DNA of 64,000 nt from Lactiplantibacillus daowaiensis (GTDB lineage: Bacteria; Bacillota; Bacilli; Lactobacillales; Lactobacillaceae). A model generated the notes under the pieces. That model was not told the origin of the DNA and did not search any database. It saw nothing but the letters and a program-made list of their open reading frames with translations. The stretch is from assembly GCF_005405085.1 (NCBI RefSeq), contig NZ_BJDJ01000019.1, positions 1-64,000 of the forward strand. The letters are read 5' to 3'. This document shows, piece by piece, positions 8,430 through 17,104 of this stretch. Every line of letters starts with the position of its first letter. Position 1 is the stretch's first letter. A program made the position numbers and the translations under genes.

Positions 8430-9053
8430 ATGTTAGACGGCGTCGGTATACTAATTACCATTTATTTTATTCATGATCAATTTGAATTCAGTGCTATTAA
8501 GCGGTTCAGCTATTGGATTATACCGATTTTTACTTGTTATGAATTTGTGACCACCTTTAAGTGGTCGACCTTAAATGGCCTGTTACTAAGCGGTATTGTG
8601 GTTTTTGCTTACTTCGTGAGTCGTTATCAGGCGATGCATACGCGGATTCGCCTAGAAGAAACGGCCACGACTTACTTTCATGATGCCGCTGGTCAAGAAG
8701 TGCCAATCTATCGAAAGGTCGTCACGGCTCAAGGTGGCCGCCATTATTTATATGGTTGGCTAATGGTCATTGGCATGCAGTTATTGATTGAAGCGACTTA
8801 TTTACATGAACATTTAACCGCACATCGAGTATGGACAGCCTTTTTTGAAGAAATCATGGCCGATGTCTTAAGCTTTTATCGCTTTGCCAGTGCTGATAGT
8901 CATACAAGTTGGATTATCTGGGCATTGACCGCCGCGACTAGTTTAGGCTACACCTTATGGTTGGCCCATCGGTCACCCGCTGCTCGGCGGACGCTCTTTA
9001 ATCAAATGGCTTTCACACGTGTGGCTGAAGAAGAAGATCAACCTAAACGGTGA
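8430..9053 (+). CDS. Multi-pass membrane protein of unknown function
   Basis: A 207-aa protein with about four membrane segments (near residues 20-35, 45-65, 105-125 and 160-180) separated by a charged region around 70-100. The C-terminal tail is acidic then basic (VAEEEDQPKR). The start is preceded by GGGGG at 8419-8423. I recognise no family. It stands alone between two terminators. Confidence 0.7.
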   Translation: MLDGVGILITIYFIHDQFEFSAIKRFSYWIIPIFTCYEFVTTFKWSTLNGLLLSGIVVFAYFVSRYQAMHTRIRLEETATTYFHDAAGQEVPIYRKVVTAQGGRHYLYGWLMVIGMQLLIEATYLHEHLTAHRVWTAFFEEIMADVLSFYRFASADSHTSWIIWALTAATSLGYTLWLAHRSPAARRTLFNQMAFTRVAEEEDQPKR

Positions 9054-9090
9054 CGTTAACGCGTGACCGTTTACTTATCTGTCGACCATC

Positions 9091-9125
9091 AAAAAGACAC
9101 GCAACCTTAAAATTGCGTGTCTTTT
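9091..9125. terminator. Bidirectional terminator
   Basis: Arms AAAAGACACGCAA and TTGCGTGTCTTTT with an 8-base loop sit between convergent genes. Confidence 0.9.
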
Positions 9126-9127
9126 CA

Positions 9128-9961
9128 TTACCATAATGCCCGCTGCCGATAAATTGTCGGTGCCACCGCATACGTTTGTTTAAATGCTTTGTTCAATGAT
9201 TCTGGTCGTTGGTACCCACATTTCAAGGCAATCTCGGCGACTGATAATTCAGATGACTCTAAATAATGGCGAGCCATCGTTAACCGGAAGTTTTTAATAT
9301 ATTGGCCCGGTGTCACCCCTAAAGCTTGCTTGAACTTCGCCGTCAAGTAGCTACGATCTAGCCCCACGGCTGTGGCAATCGCAGTGACCGTTAGCGGTGT
9401 GGCGATATGTTGTTGGATATAAGCGACGGCTTGATTGACATAGGGATTGACGATCAAAGTCGCTAACGCCTCTTTATTGGCCGCCGCAATCTTACTAAAA
9501 CATTGATATAAACTGCCGACACGAGCCAAGTTATCAACCACGTCATCAGCTGGATGCGCTAAGATATCCTCCGTTGCTTGACGAAGTGCCGGGCCAAATT
9601 GTTGCGCCGCAAAGATTGGCTCAACTTGTGTCAAACCTAACGACTGCACGATTTGACTGGCTAATTGCCCACCAAAGCCCAACCATAAATATTCCCACGG
9701 ATCCGTTTCATCAGCGATATAAAAGGTACGGACATTTGGTGTAATCAAGAACCCTTGTCCCGCATGCAGTGCGTAGGTGACCCCATCCACGATAAACGTG
9801 CCCCGTCCTTTTAAAATATAGTGGATCACATAGTAACTACGTACTGCCGGTCCATACTGATGCCGCGGAAAGGTTTGTGAAATGCCCGCACAAGATAACG
9901 ATAATGGTTGATCAGCATACAGTTGTAACGAAATTGCTTGTGCCTGTTCCAACGACCTCAC
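9128..9961 (-). CDS. AraC family regulator of the raffinose/melibiose genes
   Basis: A 277-aa MsmR/RafR-like protein. The N-terminal cupin sensor has GRGTFIVDGVTYALHAGQGFLITPN at about 52-76. The C-terminal double helix-turn-helix spans about 175-275 (TVTAIATAVGLDRSYLTAKFK and CGYQRPESLNKAFKQ). The frame starts at a GTG (9961) with a poor ribosome site; a TTG three codons later has GAGGTGAGG before it and may be the true start. It is the third gene after the carrier and alpha-galactosidase and probably activates them in response to alpha-galactosides. Confidence 0.88.
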   Translation of the reverse strand: MRSLEQAQAISLQLYADQPLSLSCAGISQTFPRHQYGPAVRSYYVIHYILKGRGTFIVDGVTYALHAGQGFLITPNVRTFYIADETDPWEYLWLGFGGQLASQIVQSLGLTQVEPIFAAQQFGPALRQATEDILAHPADDVVDNLARVGSLYQCFSKIAAANKEALATLIVNPYVNQAVAYIQQHIATPLTVTAIATAVGLDRSYLTAKFKQALGVTPGQYIKNFRLTMARHYLESSELSVAEIALKCGYQRPESLNKAFKQTYAVAPTIYRQRALW

Positions 9962-9995
9962 CTCATCATAACTAGTTACTTCTCATTATACCGAA

Positions 9996-12209
9996 TTATG
10001 CTTTAGATGACAGCGCTTTAAAGTGATACCGTTGCGACGTGAAATCTTCGGTCGCAAATGGTTCATAAAACCCTGTGCGCATCAATTCATCACCACCATA
10101 GATGGCCCCTGTCGTGACTTCTTGGTATTGCCAATCCGGATTTAACCCAATTAGACGTAACCGCCGTAATGGTGGCTGCGCCACGTTCAAAATATTAAAT
10201 GAAAAGGCGACGACTTCACTTTGATCTGGTTGCACAAATTCCCACGCACACCGATTGCCTTTGCTAGGATCAAGTAATCGATAAAAGTCACCAAATTGAA
10301 TTAATGGTCGTAACGCTTGATACGTGGTCACTTGTTGTTGCACAACTGTTTTTTCAGCGGCGGTCAGCTCAGTTAAGTCTAATTCATAACCAAAGACCCC
10401 ACTCATCGCCACATCACCACGAGTAGTTAAAGACGTTGGCCGACCAGTTTGTTGGTTAGGTGCGACGGAAACATGGGCCGTCGTCGCTGAGATTGGATAT
10501 GCCAGTGACGTGCCATATTGAATCGTCATACGGGCGACTGCATCGGTATTATCACTCGTCCAAGATTGTGGCATATAGTACAACCAGCCGGCATCAAAGC
10601 GACCACCACCGCCAGAACACCCTTCCCATAAAACATCCGGGAATTCGCTCGTCAAGGCTTCTAATAGCGCGTAAACACCTAGGACATAACGATGACTCAC
10701 TTCACCTTGCTGGTCAGCCGGCAGTGCTGGTGAATAAAGATCCGTTAAATTACGATTCATATCCCATTTGATGTAGTCGATTTGACCCGTCTTTAATAAA
10801 GCGGCTAACTGATCATGGACATTTTGTCGAACTTCAGCGCGGCCCATATCTAAGACATATTGATTGCGGGCGGGACTAGGCGCCCGACCAGGGACTTGCA
10901 ACAAATAGTCTGGATGGGCTTGATACAAGTCCGAATCAAATGAAATCATTTCGGGCTCAAACCACATCCCAAATTTCAAGCCTTGTTGATGGACATAATT
11001 GGCAAAACCACTCAGCCCATCGGGAAACTTGCTGGCCATGACTTGCCAGTCACCTAAAGACGAGTTGTCGTCATCGCGATGACCAAACCAGCCGTCATCT
11101 AGAACAAACATTTCAATGCCTAAATGCTTAGCTTCAGCGACGATCGGCTTTAGTTGATCAGCATTAAAGTGCCAAAAAGTGGCTTCCCAATTATTAACCA
11201 CAATGGGCCGTTCTGCGAATTGATGCTTGCCACGTGCAACGCGTTCCCGTAATAAGTGATGATAAGCTTGGCTCATGCCATTTAACCCAGTTGCGCTATA
11301 AGCCATCAAAACTTCCGGTGCTTGAAAACTGTCACCAGGCGTCAACCGCCAGTTGAACTGATCCGGATTAATCCCAATCGTGACCCGTGTTTGGTCAAAT
11401 TGGTCTTTTTCAACGCTTTCCAGATGATTCCCTGAATAAACCAAATTAAAACCATATACTTCACCCTGATTCTCATCAGTTGTTGGCGTACATAACGCAA
11501 TAAACGGATTCATCTGATGACTGCTCGTTCCCCGACGGCTACTAAAGTTTTTAACGCCATAACCGACTTTTTCGCGTTGTAAATGACGTTCATTCACGTG
11601 CCCACCTGGCAGCGAGATGACCTCAAAATCTTGCGTCGCAAAGTCCAGCTGCATCGAGGCGACTTTCGCCAATTGTACCGTCGTTGAGCCAGCATTACTA
11701 ATATTAACTGAGCGCGCCACAATGTCATAATCACGATAAATCGTATAGCGCAATGCCACGACTAACTCACTCACTGGATCTTTTAAGCGGACCGTTAAAG
11801 TTTGTGCTTCATCTGGCTCAACGACATAAGCCGCTGGTAAACCAGCTAATTTTGGCTTGCCGGGTGTCAGCTGATAGTCTTGATAAATCAGCCGTGCTGC
11901 TTGCGACCCGTCAGCTTGCTGTACCACCAAAGCCGGTGTTCGAAAATCGCCATCACCTTGACTACTATATTCACGAGCTAAAGTATCTAGCGAATAGGCC
12001 CGATCAAGGCTGCCAGGTAAGTTACCTGAAAAGCCCCGGTCACGATGCGGATACTTTAATTGACCATGATAGTGTTGAATCGCTTGACCAAAGTAAAGTT
12101 GGCCCACATAGCCACCCGTTTCAATGGCCAATAAGTACGAAATGCGGCCGTTAGTTAAATGAAAGACTTGGCTTTCAGGATCAAAATGAATTAATGCAGG
12201 TGTTGTCAT
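9996..12209 (-). CDS. aga: Alpha-galactosidase, family GH36
   Basis: A 737-aa cytoplasmic GH36 enzyme of full family length. It hydrolyses terminal alpha-1,6-galactose from melibiose, raffinose and stachyose. The catalytic nucleophile Asp lies in YIKWDMNRNL, the acid/base Asp in WTSDNTDA, and EGCSGGGGRFD shapes the substrate pocket. The N-terminal beta-sandwich and C-terminal beta domain are both present. The start codon has AAGGAG eight bases upstream, formed by the last codons of the carrier gene, so translation is coupled. It works with the RafP-like carrier that imports its substrate. MelA would be an equivalent name. Confidence 0.93.
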   Translation of the reverse strand: MTTPALIHFDPESQVFHLTNGRISYLLAIETGGYVGQLYFGQAIQHYHGQLKYPHRDRGFSGNLPGSLDRAYSLDTLAREYSSQGDGDFRTPALVVQQADGSQAARLIYQDYQLTPGKPKLAGLPAAYVVEPDEAQTLTVRLKDPVSELVVALRYTIYRDYDIVARSVNISNAGSTTVQLAKVASMQLDFATQDFEVISLPGGHVNERHLQREKVGYGVKNFSSRRGTSSHQMNPFIALCTPTTDENQGEVYGFNLVYSGNHLESVEKDQFDQTRVTIGINPDQFNWRLTPGDSFQAPEVLMAYSATGLNGMSQAYHHLLRERVARGKHQFAERPIVVNNWEATFWHFNADQLKPIVAEAKHLGIEMFVLDDGWFGHRDDDNSSLGDWQVMASKFPDGLSGFANYVHQQGLKFGMWFEPEMISFDSDLYQAHPDYLLQVPGRAPSPARNQYVLDMGRAEVRQNVHDQLAALLKTGQIDYIKWDMNRNLTDLYSPALPADQQGEVSHRYVLGVYALLEALTSEFPDVLWEGCSGGGGRFDAGWLYYMPQSWTSDNTDAVARMTIQYGTSLAYPISATTAHVSVAPNQQTGRPTSLTTRGDVAMSGVFGYELDLTELTAAEKTVVQQQVTTYQALRPLIQFGDFYRLLDPSKGNRCAWEFVQPDQSEVVAFSFNILNVAQPPLRRLRLIGLNPDWQYQEVTTGAIYGGDELMRTGFYEPFATEDFTSQRYHFKALSSKA

Positions 12210-12211
12210 GT

Positions 12212-14152
12212 TTAAGACTCCTTTTTAGTTGGGGTAATCGTTAAAACTGCAGTCGTTAAAGCTTGGACTGGGGTTGCAACTGGCAACATAGGTTCAACGG
12301 TCTGCCAAGCGGTGGTATTGGTGACGGTGATTAAGACGACGTCATCCAAACCAGCTTGCTTGATCGTTGGTTGCCAAAATTCAATCAATTTAGTGCCTTT
12401 AGCGACATGTTGGCCGGCAGTAACATACGCGACAAAACCCGTGCCACGTAACTTAACGGTATCAATCCCAATATGAATCAACAGGGCCACGCCATTATCA
12501 CCCACGATGCCGATTGCGTGACGTGTGGCAAAAACTTGTTTGACCGTCGCATTAAATGGCGCAAAGACTTGACCATCAGTTGGTTGAATCGCGATTCCAG
12601 CCCCCGCTGCGCCACTGGCAAACGTGGCATCATTAACGGTCGCCAAATCAACCATCGTGCCACTGATTGGCGCGGTTAAGGTCACTGGTTCAAGCGTATC
12701 TGGTTCAGCGGTCACGGTTTGACCCCAAGTTTGTTCAAGTTCAGAGACAATGGCTAAATGTTGTTGTTCAGTTAAAGTGGATTTCCGCCAGAAAATAATC
12801 AGCGCAATCACGATTAAAATCGCTGGCAACGCAAACATCATCAACTTAAACATCAATTGACCATGCGCGGTAATCGAAGCCGCCGTGGCACCAGTTGTCA
12901 TGCCGGCCACCACTGCGATTTGACCAACGATACCGTTAGATACCGCCCCACCCAATTTATCGAGTAACGGCCGAATCGATAAGGTCAACGATTCATCGCG
13001 ATGACCCAGTTTCCATTGGCCATATTCCACGCAATCCGAAATAATCATTAAGACCACTAAGAAAATCACCGCTTGTGGAACTTGGAACATTTCAGCGGCA
13101 ATCAACACTAACACCAAAGATTTACCCGCCACGGTAAAGAGGGCCACGCCGCCTAACATGATGCCGATACAAATGGCAAACAAATTGCGGCGATTTACTT
13201 TATCGACTAACTTTGGAAATAATGAAACCGACGCTAAACTAATCACAATATTTAACATTTGAAAAATCGAGAACTGTGTCGAAGCGCCCATAATAAAGGT
13301 GAAATAATACAAAACGAGTGAATTTAAAATATTAATGCCAATCGCATAGATACCGTAAGTTAACGCAATCCACATTAATTGATCGTTGCTAGCCAACGTT
13401 TTAAAGATTTGTTTGAAACCAACGGTATTTTCTTTATTTTCACGTAAATCAGATTGAACTTCATGGGTCCCGAAACCGACTGCTAACGCCGTTAAGATGC
13501 CGACCACTGCGACAAGAATGGCAAAACTCAGCCAGCCACGCGCATCGCCAGTACCACCGGCTTTATTAAGTGAGAAAAATAGCACCAATGGCATGACGAT
13601 CACCCCGACTAAGCCACCACCTAAAGTTGAGCCAATCCGGGCTGAAGCCGCGGTTCGTTCACGTTCTTTAGCACTGAAAGACAAGGCTGGAATCATCGAC
13701 CAAAAAGCGACATCTTTGAACGAATAAAAAATATCCATCGTGATGTAAAGCACGGCAAAAATGGCTAAATACAACATTGGGTTCGTCCGATTAATCCCAC
13801 CAAGATCTGTGAACAAGACTAATAGGATAATTGACGTAATCGTCCCACCAACCACGACCCATGGCTTGAATTGTCCAAAACGTGTTTTCGTCCGGTCAAT
13901 CCAGTTCCCAATAAATGGATCAATTGCCAGTTCGACGATCCGTAACGCCGCAATAATCGACGTGATATAAAGAATCATCTGATTATTCTTAGCTTGATTG
14001 CCAGTATTAAATAAATGCGTCGTCACAAACATAATGAAATAAGTCGATAGCGCCCCGTAAAACATATCATTACCAAAGGCACCAAAAGCATAAGCCACGC
14101 GCGACGTGATCGTTCTTCCCGTCGTGGTGGGTTGAGTTGAGTTTGTTTCCAA
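12212..14152 (-). CDS. rafP: RafP/LacS-type galactoside carrier with C-terminal EIIA domain
   Basis: A 646-aa glycoside-pentoside-hexuronide family carrier with 12 membrane helices (about 25-460), including IDPFIGNWIDRTKTRFG in the first half. A linker then leads to an EIIA(Glc)-like domain (about 500-640) with VALLIHIGIDTVKLRG, where the His is the phosphorylation site. In LacS-type proteins HPr phosphorylates this domain to tune transport. The true start is probably the TTG at 14152, with GGAGGA eight bases upstream; the frame opens earlier at a TTG at 14167. First gene of the alpha-galactoside operon, preceded by a cre-like site. Confidence 0.9.
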   Translation of the reverse strand: METNSTQPTTTGRTITSRVAYAFGAFGNDMFYGALSTYFIMFVTTHLFNTGNQAKNNQMILYITSIIAALRIVELAIDPFIGNWIDRTKTRFGQFKPWVVVGGTITSIILLVLFTDLGGINRTNPMLYLAIFAVLYITMDIFYSFKDVAFWSMIPALSFSAKERERTAASARIGSTLGGGLVGVIVMPLVLFFSLNKAGGTGDARGWLSFAILVAVVGILTALAVGFGTHEVQSDLRENKENTVGFKQIFKTLASNDQLMWIALTYGIYAIGINILNSLVLYYFTFIMGASTQFSIFQMLNIVISLASVSLFPKLVDKVNRRNLFAICIGIMLGGVALFTVAGKSLVLVLIAAEMFQVPQAVIFLVVLMIISDCVEYGQWKLGHRDESLTLSIRPLLDKLGGAVSNGIVGQIAVVAGMTTGATAASITAHGQLMFKLMMFALPAILIVIALIIFWRKSTLTEQQHLAIVSELEQTWGQTVTAEPDTLEPVTLTAPISGTMVDLATVNDATFASGAAGAGIAIQPTDGQVFAPFNATVKQVFATRHAIGIVGDNGVALLIHIGIDTVKLRGTGFVAYVTAGQHVAKGTKLIEFWQPTIKQAGLDDVVLITVTNTTAWQTVEPMLPVATPVQALTTAVLTITPTKKES

Positions 14153-14180
14153 AATGGGTTCCTCCAATGGTAGCCGATGT

Positions 14181-14194
14181 CGTAATCGGTTACA
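14181..14194 (-). promoter_or_regulatory. cre-like catabolite repression site
   Basis: The minus strand reads TGTAACCGATTACG, matching the cre consensus TGNAANCGNTNNCA in all fixed positions but the last. It lies 29 bases before the carrier start, where CcpA binding would block transcription when glucose is present. Confidence 0.65.
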
Positions 14195-14318
14195 TTTTGA
14201 TCACCCGCGCGGTATATCATTATCTTAGCGACTCACTACGCAGTCGAACAGCCATGTTTGCGGTTAAAATCTATCCATTTGCGGACTGTTCCCTGTTTCT
14301 GAATTTACAACCAAGGCT

Positions 14319-14399
14319 TTCTAAGAAAAATTTATCTAACCTTCAGCAAACCACAGTAGTGTCAAAAGTGATTTCCGACTAAACTAAAGTCATTCAATT
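14319..14399 (+). promoter_or_regulatory. Shared-design promoter B (TTCTAAGAAAA box)
   Basis: TTCTAAG starts at 14319, the second half-site CCTTCAG at 14340 (+21), the -10 TAAACT at 14380-14385 (+61), and CATTCAATT at 14391. The distance from the conserved CCAAG before the box to CATTC is 80 bases, the same as in promoter A. Between the box and position 14350 it is nearly identical to promoter C. Confidence 0.72.
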
Positions 14400-14417
14400 A
14401 CGAAAGGACTTGATTGC

Positions 14418-14567
14418 ATGACTAAATCAACTAAAACCCTATCCTTAATGCCTCGTTTATATACGATGACCGCGACGAAACCAACTGCTAAAACGAAAGT
14501 TTATTCCACCCCGGTTCAATATGCGACTCACACAACACCTGCTTGGCATTACCAACTAAATCATTAA
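14418..14567 (+). CDS. 49-aa basic peptide of unknown function
   Basis: A short frame starts MTKSTKTLSLMPRLYTMTAT and ends AWHYQLNH. AAAGGA lies nine bases before the ATG, promoter B lies upstream, and a strong terminator lies at 14684. It is rich in Thr, Lys and Tyr, with no cysteine and no signal peptide or membrane helix. The combination of promoter, ribosome site and terminator supports a real gene. Function is unknown; co-regulation with envelope genes suggests a stress-related or regulatory peptide, but this is inference. Confidence 0.6.
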   Translation: MTKSTKTLSLMPRLYTMTATKPTAKTKVYSTPVQYATHTTPAWHYQLNH

Positions 14568-14683
14568 GATTTGTTAATAATTCAGTCAGATTACTGTGGG
14601 CTGCTTAAAATTTAAGCAAACTGACTTGATTATGACACCGCACACCCTTTAAAATAGATGGGTGATACAATAACCAACAACGT

Positions 14684-14727
14684 AAAGTAAGGCCGCCTGA
14701 TTAAGTTGATCAGGCGGCCTTACTTTT
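14684..14727 (+). terminator. Terminator
   Basis: Perfect 17-base arms (AAAGTAAGGCCGCCTGA and its complement) are followed by a T run on the plus strand. Confidence 0.88.
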
Positions 14728-14734
14728 TGAGGTG

Positions 14735-14899
14735 CTATTTAAAGTGCTCGAGTGCCGTGTCCAAAATGGTTTTGGTCGCGGACGGACAACCGATCATCCC
14801 GATGTGTTCGGTCAAAATAGTCACCGTTTGCTTTAAATGCGTCATTAATTGTGCATAAAGTTCAACATCACACGCCCTGTTAACTTTAATTGCTATCAA
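14735..14899 (-). pseudogene. Possible remnant of a decayed gene
   Basis: An open minus-strand frame with host-like codon use ends ATKTILDTALEHFK and stops at 14735. Its only start is a TTG at 14899 with no ribosome site, and a stop lies directly before it. It looks like the last 54 codons of a lost gene. I cannot assign a family. Confidence 0.3.
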
Positions 14900-14974
14900 T
14901 CACACGTTTAGTTGACGTGTTCTAGCTAGGTCGGTACACTGACGTAAACTAATTAAACTTGTGAGGTCATCCTA

Positions 14975-15379
14975 ATGACAACAACCCTATCACCAGATTT
15001 AGCACCATTTGCCGACTTTGTTGCGGCAATCGACGACCCTGACCATCGTGACCGGCTGATAACGGTCTTAAACTGGGTCCACACAACCTTTCCGACCTTA
15101 ACGCCCCGCTTTGCTTGGAACCAACCGATGTTCACCGAACACGGCACATTTATCGTAGGCTTCAGTGTTGCCAAACCCCACTTTAACGTGGCGTTAGAAT
15201 TTGTAACACTTGAACATTTCCGCGAAACCATTACGCAAAGTGGCGACCATTGTACGAAAATGTTATGGCAAATCAAGTTCACACAACCAGTCAATTACGA
15301 TTTATTAGCCCAAACGATTCACTATAATCTGACAACTAAAGCGACCATCACTAGCTTTTGGCGGCCAAAGGACCTTTAA
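14975..15379 (+). CDS. DUF1801 (YdhG-like) protein
   Basis: A 134-aa protein of the DUF1801/YdhG fold, sometimes annotated as an iron chaperone by analogy with frataxin-like B. subtilis YdhG. Recognisable features are the FAWNQPMFTEHGTFIVGFSVAKPHFNVALE core and a C-terminal helix. GAGG lies nine bases before the ATG. It is monocistronic with a terminator downstream. The biochemical role is not established for this group. Confidence 0.8.
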   Translation: MTTTLSPDLAPFADFVAAIDDPDHRDRLITVLNWVHTTFPTLTPRFAWNQPMFTEHGTFIVGFSVAKPHFNVALEFVTLEHFRETITQSGDHCTKMLWQIKFTQPVNYDLLAQTIHYNLTTKATITSFWRPKDL

Positions 15380-15399
15380 TAGCCAAAATACGGCTAACA

Positions 15400-15450
15400 A
15401 AAAAACTCGGCACTAATCTTGAATAAAACGAGATCAGTGCCGAGTTTTTT
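15400..15450. terminator. Bidirectional terminator
   Basis: Arms AAAAACTCGGCACT and AGTGCCGAGTTTTTT lie between convergent genes. Confidence 0.88.
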
Positions 15451-15456
15451 GATGTC

Positions 15457-15912
15457 CTAAGCAGTTGTTTTTGGTAAATGACCAACTAACGCGCGGTCAC
15501 GAATCAACGTCAAACCGGGTGCGGTGTTCAATGCCACTAACCGGGTCACAGTTGAGCGTTCTGCTTTTACTGTCCCAATCAAGTCATCACGCACCAGCAT
15601 CGCCGTAATTGGTTCTTTTTGTAATGCTGCTTTTACGTCATCTGCCGTGGCATGTCCTGGCAATGACCGCGTACGGCCACCAATTCGCCAAACGGCTTTT
15701 TCAACGGCAGTTTTGGCACTGTCATTTTCTAAGCAAATCAAGACTCGATCTTCTTGACCAACATTTAGACGGGCTAATTGCACCGCCATTTCGGTCGTAT
15801 CAGCGGCAAGTTCAGCTTCAGTCACTGGTGGTAAGGTCGCCTGTGTTTCAACGGTTGCTGCCTTAGGGGCCTTCTTAAAGTGTCGGGATAATAGTTTAGT
15901 GATGGTTGCCAT
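15457..15912 (-). CDS. 151-aa protein resembling part of an AMP-forming ligase
   Basis: The middle of the protein (VQLARLNVGQEDRVLICLEN, then a DDVKAALQKEPITAMLVRDD region) resembles the N-terminal subdomain of AMP-binding acyl-CoA or DltA-like ligases. The ATP and AMP motifs of a full enzyme are absent and the protein is far too short. The ATG at 15912 has AGGAG nine bases upstream; a TTG at 15921 is possible. It has its own promoter of the TTCTRAGAAAA design and a terminator, so it looks like a functional small protein rather than a truncation. The role is unknown. Confidence 0.65.
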   Translation of the reverse strand: MATITKLLSRHFKKAPKAATVETQATLPPVTEAELAADTTEMAVQLARLNVGQEDRVLICLENDSAKTAVEKAVWRIGGRTRSLPGHATADDVKAALQKEPITAMLVRDDLIGTVKAERSTVTRLVALNTAPGLTLIRDRALVGHLPKTTA

Positions 15913-15960
15913 GCCATCCAACTCCTCTCAATGATTTCATTAGGTTTTAAAGTTAGTTTT

Positions 15961-16041
15961 AATTGAATGAACTAGTTATACCATTGGCAACACATTAAGG
16001 TCTTGTTGATGAGTTAAGAAAAATCTGTGATTTTCTTAGAA
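15961..16041 (-). promoter_or_regulatory. Shared-design promoter D (TTCTAAGAAAA box, minus strand)
   Basis: Read on the minus strand, TTCTAAG starts at 16041 and the -10 TATAAC starts at 15980, exactly 61 bases later. CATTCAATT follows five bases after the -10. The box is also the left arm of an inverted repeat (AAGAAAATC / GATTTTTCTT). It drives the 15457-15912 gene. Confidence 0.7.
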
Positions 16042-16062
16042 TCCGCGCTTTCCAGCTTTGCG

Positions 16063-16917
16063 TTACTTGCCCCATAAAAAGCTGATTAGGGCCTGATCCA
16101 CTTTAGGATTTGCGTGTAATTTACTATGTTGGGCTAGCTTACCAGTGAACCGTTTTTCCGTATACATTTTAGCCCGTGGTGACACCAAATACTTCAACGA
16201 TAATGACGCAACGTTTGGCACGGTGCCATCAGTATGGCCACCAATATCACCATATAAGTTCAACACTTGCACCTGGTTTTTAGGTAGCAAGTGCCGCAGT
16301 TGTGTCATCCGACGATATGTCGCATTCATATGATTAGGTTTACCTTGCTTATTTAACGTCAATCCCGCTGGTTGCCGAACACTAGCCGGCACGCCTTTGA
16401 AGTTTAAGCCCGCAAAGTGGCCCGCGATATCCACTTGTTTTCGTAATTTTGGTAATTTATTGTTTTGACTGTTTTGTAATGAATAGTAAATTAACGAGAT
16501 ATTCCCCAACGAATGGCCGACCATATTAAACGTTTTAATGTGATACGTCCGTTGTAACGCCACAACCACATTTTTGGCCCATTGCCCATGGCGTTCATAG
16601 TTTAGTTCACGATTGTTTGCATAGTTTACTTCAACGATTGGGTTAATCGCACCCTTTTTAAACGTCCCGACTAGCGTAACGTGGCCAGTTTTACTGACCA
16701 TCGCACGGATCACACTTGTCGTCACACCAACCTTTTTAGCTGCCGCAACCATTTGTTCCTCAGCATGATAGTTACTACCACCCCCGTGAAAGAATAACGT
16801 TGGTGTTGAACTTTGGACATATTTACTAGTGGCTTTTGATGTCGGTGCACAACCGACCAAACCCAACATCAACCCGATAACCCCAATCATACCGACTACC
16901 CGAATCCTTTTTTGCAT
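16063..16917 (-). CDS. Lipoprotein alpha/beta hydrolase, DUF915 family
   Basis: A 284-aa exported hydrolase. The N-terminal signal ends in the lipobox LVGC, so the mature protein should be a lipid-anchored surface protein. It has FFHGGGSNYHAE (oxyanion-type region) and MVGHSLGN, the nucleophile elbow with Ser. A GDIGGHTDGTVP segment and a late SKLHANPKVD fit the Asp and His of the triad. DUF915 members in lactobacilli are cell-surface esterase/lipase-like hydrolases. The ATG at 16917 has GGGGA nine bases upstream; starts at 16932 or 16926 are also in frame. Confidence 0.85.
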   Translation of the reverse strand: MQKRIRVVGMIGVIGLMLGLVGCAPTSKATSKYVQSSTPTLFFHGGGSNYHAEEQMVAAAKKVGVTTSVIRAMVSKTGHVTLVGTFKKGAINPIVEVNYANNRELNYERHGQWAKNVVVALQRTYHIKTFNMVGHSLGNISLIYYSLQNSQNNKLPKLRKQVDIAGHFAGLNFKGVPASVRQPAGLTLNKQGKPNHMNATYRRMTQLRHLLPKNQVQVLNLYGDIGGHTDGTVPNVASLSLKYLVSPRAKMYTEKRFTGKLAQHSKLHANPKVDQALISFLWGK

Positions 16918-16995
16918 CAATAACATCCCCATCTATTTATTTAACGCCAGTATACAAGCTTCGTGTTGGTCGAAGGCAAGCGTTTACTAAACAAA

Positions 16996-17070
16996 TTCTA
17001 AGAAAAATTTATCCCACCTTTAGCAAAAGTCGATAGTTACTAGCCCACTTAGCCGTTATGATAAGAACAT
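16996..17070 (+). promoter_or_regulatory. Shared-design promoter C (TTCTAAGAAAA box)
   Basis: TTCTAAG starts at 16996, CCTTTAG at 17017 (+21) and the -10 TATGAT at 17057 (+61). The first 32 bases match promoter B at 29 positions. The box also lies upstream of the divergent lipoprotein hydrolase gene, but not at the standard distance from its likely -10 (TATACT, 16954-16949 on the minus strand). Confidence 0.72.
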
Positions 17071-17104
17071 CAAATCAGTTAACCACTAAAAGGAGTGCTT
17101 CATC

